Source of the DNA: 34-65-8 sp046294735
GTDB lineage: Bacteria; Pseudomonadota; Alphaproteobacteria; Sphingomonadales; Sphingomonadaceae
Direction: 5' to 3'
Length of the DNA: 64,000 bases
Assembly: GCA_046294735.1 (NCBI GenBank)
Contig: JBKBKB010000004.1
Coordinates: 248,001 to 312,000 of the forward strand
Shown piece after piece: positions 1 through 9,300 of the stretch. A model generated the notes under the pieces. It did not search any database and was not told where the DNA came from. It saw only the letters and a list, made by a program, of their open reading frames with translations. Position 1 is the stretch's first letter. Each line of letters opens with the position of its first letter. The position numbers and the translations under genes were made by a program.

Positions 1-366
1 ATCGCCGCCCGCAGCACGATGGGCCGCTTCGAGCGTCGCCATGTCGTTGCTGTAGCATCCAAGGTAGAGCCGCAGCCCGTCCTGCGGCCAGACCGACAGC
101 ATGTGGCGGATCGTGGTGCCGATCACCTGCGGTTCGTCCCACGCCGGAATGAACACCGCGGCCCGCCCGGCGAGGGTGCGATTGTCTTCCAGCCCGCGGT
201 CGACCCGCAGGTCTGCGCCCCGCCCGGTCAGCCGCAGCCACAGCCATGCCAGATCGACCGCAATATCGTCCGCCGCGCCTGCCAGAAAGAAGATTGCGGC
301 AAACAGCAACAGCTCGTGCTTGACCAGCACCAGCCATTGCAATGCAGTGAAACCAAAGAGTTCCAA
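1..366 (-). CDS. NfrB-like family 2 glycosyltransferase, N-terminal fragment
   Basis: The reverse strand is open from a TTG at 366 to the window edge, giving the first ~122 residues of a longer protein. A hydrophobic segment at about residues 13-32 (LVLVKHELLLFAAIFFLAGA) is followed by the motif DDIAVDLAWLWLRLTGRG. The GT-A nucleotide-binding start then follows: VFIPAWDEPQVIGTTIRHML. Membrane-bound glycosyltransferases resembling phage N4 adsorption protein B (NfrB) begin this way. An AGGGGGT stretch lies about 5 bases before the TTG, and no in-frame ATG exists there, so the start is probable but not certain. The substrate cannot be told because the catalytic half lies outside the window. Confidence 0.65.
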   Translation of the reverse strand, partial: MELFGFTALQWLVLVKHELLLFAAIFFLAGAADDIAVDLAWLWLRLTGRGADLRVDRGLEDNRTLAGRAAVFIPAWDEPQVIGTTIRHMLSVWPQDGLRLYLGCYSNDMATLEAAHRAAGGD

Positions 367-445
367 GCAGCGACCCCCTGTCTGCTTGGTAAACCGACCA
401 TGGTAGAGTTGCAACGCGCAAACTTTTGCGAGAGAGGAGCCTACC

Positions 446-1672
446 ATGGCCCAGGACAACCGACCGCTTCGCGCATTCTTCGCTCCCGTCCGCGCGCTGT
501 TCGTCAGTGACGCTTCAGCCGGGGTCCTGCTGATCGTGGTCGCTGTCCTGGCGATGGTAGTGGCCAATTCCGCCTACGCGGACCTGTACCACCATGTGCT
601 GCATGACCGGTGGGGGCCGACGCTCACGCCCAAGCTCGGCCAGATGAGCCTGCATCTGTGGATCAACGACGGGCTGATGGCGGTGTTCTTTTTCGTTGTC
701 GGGCTGGAGGTCAAACGGGAGTGGATCGAAGGCCAGTTGTCCTCGGCCGAGCAGCGCCGCCTGCCGATCCTGGCTGCGGTTGCAGGCATGGCGGTTCCGG
801 CGATGGTATACCTGTTCTTCGTCCAGGGCGGCGAGGCCCGCCTGGTCCAGGGCTGGGCGATTCCGGCGGCAACCGATATTGCCTTTGCCATGGGCGTGCT
901 CGGGCTGCTTGGCAGCCGCGTGCCGGCCTCGCTGCGACTGTTCCTGCTGACTGTCGCGATCGTCGACGACATCGGTGCAGTGCTGGTGATCGCCCTGTTC
1001 TACACCGCCGGCATAAAGCTGCTGTGGCTGACTGCGGCGGTAGTTGTGGTCGGGATCATGTTCGGGCTCAACCGGATGCGGGTCTCCAGCATGGTGCCCT
1101 TCATCCTGCTGGCGCTGGTGCTGTGGTACTTCGTGCTCAACTCCGGCATCCACGCCACGATCGCAGGCGTGGTCGCCGCGCTGACCATTCCGATGGTCGG
1201 CAAGAATGACGACACCATGCTGGAACGGCTGGAGCACGGGCTCGCACCATGGAGCGCCTACCTGGTGGTCCCTGTGTTCGGATTCGCCAATGCCGGGGTC
1301 AACCTTTCGGGCCTGGGGATCGAAGGCGTGCTCGCCCCGCTGCCGATCGCGATTGCCGCAGGCCTGTTCTTGGGCAAGCAGATCGGCATTTTCAGTGCCA
1401 TCTGGGTGGCTGATCGGATCGGCTTCGCCAAGCGCCCCTTTGGCGCGCGCTGGCCGGAAATCTGGGGCGTAACCGTGCTGTGCGGCATCGGCTTTACCAT
1501 GTCGCTGTTCATCGGCGAACTGGCCTTCCCCGGCTATCGCGAACTGATCGACGAGGCCAAGATCGGCATTCTCGGCGGGTCGCTGCTTTCCGCGGTAGTG
1601 GGCTATGTCATCCTGCGTCTTGCGACCGACCCTGCCCGCCAGCCCGATCCGCAAGAGCCCCGGCCGGCCTGA
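446..1672 (+). CDS. nhaA: Na+/H+ antiporter NhaA
   Basis: Inner-membrane sodium/proton antiporter of 408 residues, close to the usual family length, used for pH and sodium homeostasis. The ion-binding aspartates are visible: D144 in AATDIAFAMGVL and the D174-D175 pair in VDDIGAVLVIALFY. Their spacing matches D133 and D163-D164 of the E. coli protein. The chain is almost entirely hydrophobic helices, with the conserved GANLSG-like loop present as GVNLSGLG. A GAGAGGAG Shine-Dalgarno precedes the ATG. The gene converges on the glyoxalase with only 12 bases between stops. No NhaR-like regulator is adjacent. Confidence 0.96.
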   Translation: MAQDNRPLRAFFAPVRALFVSDASAGVLLIVVAVLAMVVANSAYADLYHHVLHDRWGPTLTPKLGQMSLHLWINDGLMAVFFFVVGLEVKREWIEGQLSSAEQRRLPILAAVAGMAVPAMVYLFFVQGGEARLVQGWAIPAATDIAFAMGVLGLLGSRVPASLRLFLLTVAIVDDIGAVLVIALFYTAGIKLLWLTAAVVVVGIMFGLNRMRVSSMVPFILLALVLWYFVLNSGIHATIAGVVAALTIPMVGKNDDTMLERLEHGLAPWSAYLVVPVFGFANAGVNLSGLGIEGVLAPLPIAIAAGLFLGKQIGIFSAIWVADRIGFAKRPFGARWPEIWGVTVLCGIGFTMSLFIGELAFPGYRELIDEAKIGILGGSLLSAVVGYVILRLATDPARQPDPQEPRPA

Positions 1673-1684
1673 CCGCTTGCCACC

Positions 1685-2122
1685 TTACCAGGTGCCGGTG
1701 TTGTCCATGCTGGCCCAGGGCTCCTGCGGCTCCAGCCGACCGTCCTGAAGCAGTTCGACCGAGATCCCGTCGGGCGACTTGACGAACGCCATGTGCCCGT
1801 CGCGCGGCGGGCGATGGATGGTGTGGCCTGCATCCTTAAGGCGCTGGCAGGTGTCGTAGATATTCTCCACCCGGTAGGCGAGATGCCCGAAGTTGCGCCC
1901 GCCGCTATAGGCCTCGGCCGGGCTGCCGTCCTCTGGCGGCCAGTTCCAGGTCAGTTCCACTTCGGCCAGCCCTTCCTGCCCCGGCGCGGCGAGGAAGATC
2001 AGGGTAAACCGGCCAGCCTCGACCTCGAATCGGCGCACCTCTTCCAGCCCGATCAGCTTGAAGAACGCCACGGTCGCGTCGGGATCGCTTACCCGGATCA
2101 TGCTGTGGAGATATTTGACCAT
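1685..2122 (-). CDS. gloA: VOC-family glyoxalase (lactoylglutathione lyase type)
   Basis: 145-residue protein of the vicinal oxygen chelate fold, probably isomerising the methylglyoxal-glutathione hemithioacetal. The four metal ligands of glyoxalase I can be placed: H in KYLHSMIRV, E in LAEVELTWNW, H in FGHLAYRV and E in GISVELLQDG. The PPRDG...AFVKSPDG stretch is also typical. The start MVKYLHSMIRV at 2122 is preferred because the family begins there. The longer open frame to 2215 would run into the divergent SIMPL gene. Other VOC enzymes share the fold, so the substrate is inferred from the family. Confidence 0.85.
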   Translation of the reverse strand: MVKYLHSMIRVSDPDATVAFFKLIGLEEVRRFEVEAGRFTLIFLAAPGQEGLAEVELTWNWPPEDGSPAEAYSGGRNFGHLAYRVENIYDTCQRLKDAGHTIHRPPRDGHMAFVKSPDGISVELLQDGRLEPQEPWASMDNTGTW

Positions 2123-2199
2123 TGCAGGCGCCTCGTTCAAAAACGGTTCATCGATAGAATTGCACAACTCATCGCACCATACCGAACAGGGGGAATACG

Positions 2200-2955
2200 A
2201 TGGACGAGCCGACACTGTCCGATACGCGCGCAGGATGGAAGGGGTTCCTGTCTGACCCGGCGACGAAACGCTGGTTCGGCACCGCGCTGATCGCAGCGGC
2301 GGGCCTGGTTGCGGGCGGCTATCTGCTCGGCAACGGACTGGTCCGGGCCAAGGATGCAGACCGCTCAGTAACGGTGCGCGGGCTCGCGGAGCGCGACGTG
2401 ACCGCCGATCTGGCCACCTGGACCATTTCCTATTCGTCGAGCTCGACCGACCTCGCCGGTGCGCAAGCCAAAGTGCGCGAGGACACTGCTGCGATCGAAA
2501 AGTTCTTCACCGATCTCGGCTTTCCCGAGGACACCTTGCAGCCGACCGGGGCCAATGTGACCAGCTTCACCAATGATGGCCTGACCACGTTCACCGTGCG
2601 CCAGCGGCTGGCTTTGCGCACCAACGACGTGGAGAAGGCCCAGAAGGCGGTCGCCCGGCAGTTCGACTTGGTGGGCCGCGGCGTGTTTCTGGAGGAAGGT
2701 TCGGCCATGGCCTACACCTTTACCAAGCTGAACGACATCAAGCCGGAGATGGTGGCCGAGGCAACCAAGGACGCCCGCGCATCGGCCGAACAGTTCGCCA
2801 ACGACAGCGGCGCCAATGTCGGATCGATCAAGGAAGCGACCCAGGGCTATTTCACCATCGAAGGCCGTGACGGCGACAGCGGTGGCTGGGGCGTAAGCGA
2901 TTCGCCGTTCAAAAAAGTGCGGGTGGTGACAACGGTCACCTTTTCGATCGACTGA
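2200..2955 (+). CDS. SIMPL-domain (DUF541) membrane-anchored protein
   Basis: 251 residues with one N-terminal transmembrane helix (about residues 24-43, LIAAAGLVAGGYLLGNGL) followed by a SIMPL/DUF541 domain. The domain opens with RSVTVRGLAERDVTADLATW and continues through the alternating beta pattern of the family. SIMPL proteins are usually periplasmic; relatives such as E. coli YggE are linked to oxidative stress, but no reaction is established. A clear AGGGGGA ribosome site lies 5 bases upstream of the ATG. It is divergent from the glyoxalase, with 77 bases for both promoters. Confidence 0.85.
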   Translation: MDEPTLSDTRAGWKGFLSDPATKRWFGTALIAAAGLVAGGYLLGNGLVRAKDADRSVTVRGLAERDVTADLATWTISYSSSSTDLAGAQAKVREDTAAIEKFFTDLGFPEDTLQPTGANVTSFTNDGLTTFTVRQRLALRTNDVEKAQKAVARQFDLVGRGVFLEEGSAMAYTFTKLNDIKPEMVAEATKDARASAEQFANDSGANVGSIKEATQGYFTIEGRDGDSGGWGVSDSPFKKVRVVTTVTFSID

Positions 2956-2963
2956 TACGAACA

Positions 2964-2993
2964 GGCCCGCCCTGCCATGTGGCAAGGCGGGCC
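2964..2993. terminator. Bidirectional hairpin between convergent genes
   Basis: GGCCCGCC (2964-2971) pairs with GGCGGGCC (2986-2993). An inner GCC/GGC pair closes on an ATGT loop. It sits between the stops of the SIMPL gene and the oppositely oriented porin gene. There is no long T run on either side, so termination efficiency is uncertain. Confidence 0.6.
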
Positions 2994-3015
2994 GAAACGC
3001 CCGAAGCAGGGCCTC

Positions 3016-3753
3016 TTACATGCTGTAGGACAGCGTGAAGAAGAAGCCCGGATCGGTAAACTTGTTGATGCTTGGTCCCTGCGTATCAACATAGTTGACA
3101 CCAAGGCTGAGGCTGTCGGTCACCGCGTAGGACGCGCCCACCCCCCAGTCGAACGAAGTGCCGTCCGCCGTGGTGGCGAACACGCCGTCAGTGTAGCCAA
3201 GGTGCGCAGTCAGCGTGACCGGGGTATTAGCGATGCCGAGTTCGAAATCGGTGTACAGATAGAGGTTGTCCTGGTTACCAAGTGCGGCCTGATCCCACGA
3301 ATAGCCGACCCCGAAAGTCGCACCAACCGGGCCGATCTGGGTGCCGATCGAAGCCAGGGCTTCGAAGAAATCGGTGTCGGCACCAGTATCCTCGGTCGGA
3401 TACATGTAATAGAGCAGCCCGACATCCAGGCTTACGCCTTCGGCAACATCACCGGCCCAGCCGCCATAGACGTCCAGTTCCATCTCGCCAAAACCGCCGT
3501 TGGCATCGATGGTCGAGGCCCAGGTGCCAACGTAAAAACCGCTCGAATGCTCAAGGTCGATCCCGCCCTGAAGAGCGAAATCGCCGCCCGAGAACGAGAC
3601 GCCGCGGAAGCGGTAGTCGCTGGTGATCGCAACATTGCCGGAAAGAGAAAACTCGCTTTCCGTTTCGGCGGCTTCCTGTGCGAAAGCCGGAGCAGCGAAT
3701 GCGGACATGGCGAAAACGGATGCAGCCGTGAGGCCGCGAATGGACGTGAGCAT
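3016..3753 (-). CDS. TorF-family putative porin
   Basis: 245-residue outer-membrane beta-barrel precursor. It has a signal peptide (MLTSIRGLTAASVFAMSAFA, cleavage near AFA-QE). The mature N-terminus matches the TorF family: SGNVAITSDYRFRGVSFSGGD. Alternating amphipathic strands follow, and the protein ends in an aromatic-rich last strand (FFFTLSYSM). The ATG at 3753 is chosen because AAGGAAG lies 7 bases upstream and the signal peptide starts there; the longer frame to 3900 lacks a signal sequence. The substrate is unknown. A 268-base divergent region separates it from the phosphatase gene. Confidence 0.85.
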   Translation of the reverse strand: MLTSIRGLTAASVFAMSAFAAPAFAQEAAETESEFSLSGNVAITSDYRFRGVSFSGGDFALQGGIDLEHSSGFYVGTWASTIDANGGFGEMELDVYGGWAGDVAEGVSLDVGLLYYMYPTEDTGADTDFFEALASIGTQIGPVGATFGVGYSWDQAALGNQDNLYLYTDFELGIANTPVTLTAHLGYTDGVFATTADGTSFDWGVGASYAVTDSLSLGVNYVDTQGPSINKFTDPGFFFTLSYSM

Positions 3754-4021
3754 GACAAACTTCCTTGCGTTTGTGGTGTTGTCTCGTCCCACCTGCAAAT
3801 CTGCCGGAACGCATCGTTTGATGTGCATTCTCGGTTCGATCTGTAACGCAACTGCCGAAACTTGTTGCAGCGCACAAGGAAAATTGCGCGCACCCTTCAC
3901 GGCCCCGCCGGTGTGTGGCCTTTTCGCATCATGCCCGCGGTACGGCCGTGCGCCAGTCAGGTTGCCGAGTCATCGCGGCTCGCCTAAGGCGCAGAAAAAT
4001 CGGGCTCGCAAGAACCGCATC

Positions 4022-4828
4022 ATGTTTGCATCGCTTCGCAATCTCTTCGTCCGGAAGGACCAGCCTCCCCGGCCATCGGTGCCGCCGGGCGAGCGGGTCT
4101 ATGCCATTGGCGACATTCATGGCCGACTGGACCTGTTCGAAGAGTTGATCCATGCGATCGAGCGCGACGACCTGGAATCGCCGCCCCGCGGGCAGACCAC
4201 CGTTGTTCTGCTGGGCGATCTGGTCGACCGCGGGCCCAGCAGTGCCCAGGTCATCGCCCGGGCGCGTGAATGGCAGATCCGCCGCCCGGTGCGGATCCTG
4301 GCCGGCAATCACGAGGAGATGTTCCTCGAATCGTTCGACAGCACCGAAATCCTGCGTCACTTCCTCAAGCATGGCGGGCAGGAAACAGTGCTAAGTTACG
4401 GCCTGTCGCCCGCCACCTATAACGATGCTTCGTTGGAGGAAATCCGGCAGCTCATGCACCAGATCGTGCCCCGGCACGATCGTGATTTCCTGGCCGGGTT
4501 TGAACCGTGGGTGTCGATCGGCGATTATTTGTTCGTGCACGCGGGCATCCGCCCCGAAGTGCCGCTGGCGGAACAGCAGCGCCGTGACCTGCTGTGGATT
4601 CGCGAGCCGTTCCTGCGCTATACCGGACCACACCTGCAGTTCGTGATCCACGGGCACACAATCTGTGAAACGGTTGACGAGCAGGATAACCGGATCGGGG
4701 TAGACACCGGGGCGTTCCGTTCCGGCATCCTGACCGCTATCGTGCTGGAAGGCGAACATCGCCGCTATATTCAGGCGGTCGAGGAAGCTGGGCTGATCGC
4801 GATCCACAAGGGGGAACAGGCAGGATGA
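4022..4828 (+). CDS. PPP-family metallophosphoesterase (serine/threonine phosphatase type)
   Basis: 268 residues carrying the full phosphoprotein phosphatase signature: GDIHGR, then GDLVDRG, GNHEE, VHAG and VIHGHT, which supply the two-metal centre. This PPP group includes bacterial PrpA/PrpB and symmetrical ApaH, so either phosphoprotein or dinucleotide substrates are possible. The ATG at 4022 (MFASLRNLFVRK) is the natural start; the open frame extends upstream over the porin promoter without homology-like sequence. It ends in an ATGA overlap with the UDP-glucose dehydrogenase start, implying translational coupling and a linked role in envelope polysaccharide control. Confidence 0.85.
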   Translation: MFASLRNLFVRKDQPPRPSVPPGERVYAIGDIHGRLDLFEELIHAIERDDLESPPRGQTTVVLLGDLVDRGPSSAQVIARAREWQIRRPVRILAGNHEEMFLESFDSTEILRHFLKHGGQETVLSYGLSPATYNDASLEEIRQLMHQIVPRHDRDFLAGFEPWVSIGDYLFVHAGIRPEVPLAEQQRRDLLWIREPFLRYTGPHLQFVIHGHTICETVDEQDNRIGVDTGAFRSGILTAIVLEGEHRRYIQAVEEAGLIAIHKGEQAG

Positions 4829-6135
4829 AGATCGCAATGGTTGGGTCGGGCTATGTCGGCCTGGTTTCGGGCGCCTGCTTTGCCGATTTCGGCCATCAGG
4901 TGGTCTGCATCGACAAGGACCAGAGCAAGATCGACCACCTGCATGAAGGCGTCATGCCGATCTACGAACCCGGGCTTGACGCCCTGGTCGAAAGCAACGT
5001 CAAGGCAGGCCGCCTGTCCTTCACCACCGATCTCGCCGAGGGGATCAGGGGGGCCCGCGCGATCTTCATCGCGGTCGGCACGCCCAGTCGGCGCGGCGAC
5101 GGCCATGCCGACCTGTCCTATGTTCATGCCGTGGCCCGGGAGGTGGGCGAGAACCTGTCGGGCGAGGCCGTGGTTGTGACCAAGTCGACCGTGCCGGTCG
5201 GAACCGGCGACGCAGTGGAACGGATTATTGGCGATTGCGCTCCGGCCCACCGCTTCACGGTCGTCTCTAACCCAGAGTTCCTGCGCGAAGGCGCCGCGAT
5301 CGGCGATTTCAAGCGGCCTGACCGGATCGTGATCGGCGCCGAGGACGAATTTGGCCGGGAGGTAATGCGGGAGGTCTATCGCCCGCTGTTCCTCAATGAA
5401 TCCCCGATTCTGTTCACCAGCCGCCGCTCGAGCGAACTGATCAAGTATGCCGCCAATGCTTTCCTGGCGACCAAGATCACCTTCATCAATGAAATGGCCG
5501 ACCTGTGCGAGAAGGTCGGCGCGGATGTGCAGGACGTCGCCCGCGGGATCGGCATGGACGGGCGGATTGGCGCCAAGTTCCTTCACGCCGGGCCGGGTTA
5601 CGGCGGCTCGTGCTTCCCCAAGGATACCCTGGCGCTGCTCAAGACCGCGGAAGATTATGACAGCCCGGTCCGGATCGTGGAGGCCGTGGTCAAGGTCAAC
5701 GACAGCCGCAAGCGCGCGATGGGCCGCAAGGTTCTGGAGGCGCTCGGCGGATTGGAGGCCGCGAGGGGGAAGAAAGCCGCCTTGCTCGGCCTGACCTTCA
5801 AGCCGAACACCGACGACATGCGCGACAGCCCGGCGATTGCCATTGCCCAGACGCTGATCGATGCTGGAGTCACGGTATCGGCCTTTGACCCCGAAGGGAT
5901 GGAGCAGGCCCGCCCGCTGCTGCCCGATGTGACAATGTGCGACAGCCCCTATGCCGCCATCGATGGCGCGGACGTGGTGGCAATCGTGACCGAATGGGAT
6001 GCCTTCCGCGCGCTCGATCTGGCCCGGGTCAAGGCGCTCGCCCGCCACCCGGTGCTGGTCGACCTGCGCAACATCTACCGCCCGGATGACGTGCGCGCAG
6101 CGGGCTTTGCCTACTCCAGTATCGGGCGCGCCTGA
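4825..6135 (+). CDS. ugd: UDP-glucose 6-dehydrogenase
   Basis: Cytoplasmic NAD-dependent enzyme of 436 residues that oxidises UDP-glucose to UDP-glucuronate for capsule, exopolysaccharide or lipid modification. The N-terminal Rossmann motif is MKIAMVGSGYVGLVSGACFA. The catalytic cysteine is C263 in GPGYGGSCFPKDT, and the C-terminal UDP-binding domain contains GLTFKPNTDDMRDSPA. Length is normal. It starts inside the stop of the phosphatase gene (ATGA), so the two genes form an operon. No glycosyltransferase of the same pathway is directly attached here. Confidence 0.95.
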   Translation: MKIAMVGSGYVGLVSGACFADFGHQVVCIDKDQSKIDHLHEGVMPIYEPGLDALVESNVKAGRLSFTTDLAEGIRGARAIFIAVGTPSRRGDGHADLSYVHAVAREVGENLSGEAVVVTKSTVPVGTGDAVERIIGDCAPAHRFTVVSNPEFLREGAAIGDFKRPDRIVIGAEDEFGREVMREVYRPLFLNESPILFTSRRSSELIKYAANAFLATKITFINEMADLCEKVGADVQDVARGIGMDGRIGAKFLHAGPGYGGSCFPKDTLALLKTAEDYDSPVRIVEAVVKVNDSRKRAMGRKVLEALGGLEAARGKKAALLGLTFKPNTDDMRDSPAIAIAQTLIDAGVTVSAFDPEGMEQARPLLPDVTMCDSPYAAIDGADVVAIVTEWDAFRALDLARVKALARHPVLVDLRNIYRPDDVRAAGFAYSSIGRA

Positions 6136-6175
6136 GGCGGCACCCAACGCGGTTCCGTTACTGTTGTTAACCTGC

Positions 6176-6206
6176 CAGAAACAGTTTGACCTCGCGCGGG
6201 TTTCTG
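6176..6206. repeat. Inverted repeat downstream of ugd
   Basis: CAGAAAC at 6176-6182 is repeated as GTTTCTG at 6200-6206, 17 bases apart, in the 175-base gap between ugd and the autotransporter. It may be a weak transcript end for ugd or an operator for the next gene. No T run follows. Confidence 0.3.
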
Positions 6207-6310
6207 CCGACACTCTCCCGATAACAAAAAGCATGGGTCGATGAATCGAATCGAGAACGGCGCGGGGGAACCCTGCTGCCGAGTGCTTGTTTGTTAGACA
6301 GGGGTATATC

Positions 6311-9300
6311 ATGAGAAAGCATCGGTATCTGGTAGGCGTCGGCGTTGTCGGTCTGATCTCGGCGATGGCGGCAACGCCGGCATTCGCCACGGAAGAAGAC
6401 ACCGCAGAGCAGGGAGTGGCCAGCGAAGCGATTGGCACTTTCGCCGGTTTCCGGGTCACGGCCAGCGCAGAAACGATCCGCGCCGCCCGTCTGAGCTTCA
6501 AGTCGGACGAGATCCCGGTGGCCAACCGGGTCAACAGCCGCCTGATCCAGCCCACACCCGAACTGATCGTGCGCGACGATATCGGCATCGGCGGATCGGT
6601 CGATGTCAACAACACCCTGCCCGCAGTGGTGCAGATGTTCGTCGCCAATAACGTCACCGGCGCAGTATTGTTCAACTGCACCGGGACTCTGATCAACCCG
6701 CGCACCGTGCTGACCGCAGCACACTGCATGAACAGCCGCTCCTCGGAAGCCTATGGCCAGCTCGGCAGCGCGTCCGATTTCTCCATGCTGGTTTCGACCG
6801 GGGTGAACTCTGCCACCCGGCTGTTCAACACACTCAATTTCGGTGTCGGCTACGCCGATGGCGGGGTAGCCAGCAGCACCGATGTGATTCTCCATCCATC
6901 GGGTTCCCCGGCCCAGGGCACATTGCCATTCCCCTACGCCGATGTTGCCTTCATCGCACTCGATGCGCCGATCACCGACGTGCAGGCGATGCCGATCCTG
7001 CTATCGCCGCTCACGCAGCTCACCCACGTCATCCTGACCGGTTATGGCACCAACGGCACAGGAACGCTGGGTGCAACCAACACTGGTAACCGCTTTCTGC
7101 GCCGGGTGGGCGAAAACATGCTCGGGATGATCGGATCCAACGCCGATTTCATCGACGGGATATTCTTCGACCTTGCTCCAACGGCTGACAGCTTCGGGAT
7201 CGAAACGCAGGTCATGTACTGGACCGATTTCGATCGGCCCGGCCGGACCGCCGCAGATCTGGCGGGATGCACCTTCACCGGCACAAACATAAGCTGCAAC
7301 AGCTTTGCGGCGGTGGATTCGATCGACTGGTTCGGAGGCGACGCCCTGCCGCAGGAAGCGGGCACCGCCCCTGGTGACAGCGGCTCGCCGATCATCGTCG
7401 ACCAGCTCTATGATTTCCCGGTCGTCGCGGGTGTGCTCAGCGGTGGCTATGACTTCTTCGGGCGCAACAACCGCTACGGCGATGTCAGCTTCTACAACCC
7501 GCTGTTCCCGTTCTTCCAGTTCATCACCGAGAACACGCCCTACAAGTATGTCTCGGCCAAGAGCGGCAACGGCAACTGGTCCAACCCGCTGCACTGGACC
7601 CAGGACCTCGATCCGGGCTTCTTCATCGACAACGGTTCCGGCACCCTGGTCAACGGCATTCCCGGCGGTTCGGAGCAGGGCGTCTATGCCACCGGGCCGA
7701 AGCTCGGCACCATCATCAACGATGACGTGTCGGACAATTCGACCGCGCCGTCGTCGTTGCTGCCCCCTCAGGGCACGCCCGGGTTCGGCGCCAACCTGCC
7801 GGAATCCTCGGTCCTCCTCGGGCCGGGCTCGACCGGGTTCGTGCCCAACAACACCGATGGGGTGGTGGGCACTGCGTTCGCCAATCCGGCGCAGTATTTC
7901 GACGTTCTGCTGCACCGCTCCGGCACCACCACGGTCGATATGAACGTGACGATCGACAAACTGGCGATCGACCATAACTCGGCCCGGTTCACCTTGCCGC
8001 GCGGTTTCACCTTCAACAGCCTGATCGGGCTGGAGCAGTTCCGCGGCAACTCGGTGATCGACGGCACGCTCAATGCCGGAGTGGTCGCCCTGTTTGGTGG
8101 CCGCATGATCGGCAGCGGCGCGGTAGCAACCGACGCCTTCTTCAATGTCGGGGGCCAGCTTATGCCGGGCGGACAAAACCGCACCGGCAGCTTCACCATT
8201 GACGGGGATTATGTCCAGGTCGGCGCCGGCACACTGATCGTCGATATCGGGGCCATCCGCGGGGTCCAGACTCAGGATCTGCTGACGGTTACCGGCGATG
8301 CCATCCTGGGCGGCAATCTGGTGGTCAATCCGACCAACCGGGTTTCGCCGCGCTATGGTGCGCAGTTCACCGTGCTGACCGCTGGCCTGGTCGATGGCAA
8401 CTTTGACGCCGTCCACCTGGTCACCAATTCGCTGCTGTTGTTCGCCACCAGCAAAGTGGTGGACAATAACGTGATCGTCGAAATCGGGGCAGACCGGATC
8501 GGCCGTCTGGTCGGCGCGGATAGCGGGCTCGCCTCGCTCGGCAACGCGCTCGACACGCTGCGCTTCTCAGGCCGTTACTCCGCGTTCGAGCACCTGTTCG
8601 GGGTGGTCGACAATGCGGGGATCCTGAGCTTCGGCCAGACGCTCGCCAGCCTGACCCCGACCAGCGGTTTCCGCCAGTCGGCTTCGGCCAACGGCTTTGC
8701 CCAGCGCTTCACCGGGCATATCGCCCAGCGGACGCTGAACCTGCGCGGGGCCAATCCCGCTGCGTCGGGCTTCTCGGCGGCCGGAAATGCCACCTTCGCG
8801 CAAGCCGGCACCGCCCCGGTCGAGCCGGGCAAACTCGGCTTCTTCGGCTCGGTCAGCGGCTCGTTCCTTACCATGGCGGAAAAGGACCGCACGCTCGGCA
8901 CCACCGCGCTGGAGGAAGCCGCGTTCCTTCAGGCCGGCGAACTGACCATCGGCGCCGATTACCGTGTGTCGGACGGGGTGACGGTCGGCCTGGCCATGAC
9001 CAACATCCGCAACAGTGCGCAGAGCGTGTCGGGTTTCCGCCCGAACGAGGATGAAAGCGTGGCCGCCGCGGCCTATGCCGCCGCGACCTTCGGCCAGGGC
9101 TTTGCCGACATGTATGTCGGCTTCGCCAGCCAGCAGTATGGGGTTGAGCGCGCGAGCCAGGGTGACTTCACCCGCTCCTACCGCTCGGCCCTTGGCTCGG
9201 CCGATGGCGAACAGACCTTCGCCGGGGTTCGGGTCGGCTATGCGATGGAACCGGCCAAGGGTCTGACCGTCGGACCGGTGGCCAGCCTCGACTATGTCCG

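Noticed and set aside
4771..6729. 652-aa minus-strand open frame opposite ugd
   Set aside because: Antisense shadow of GC-rich coding sequence; no start signal or domain, while ugd is unmistakable.
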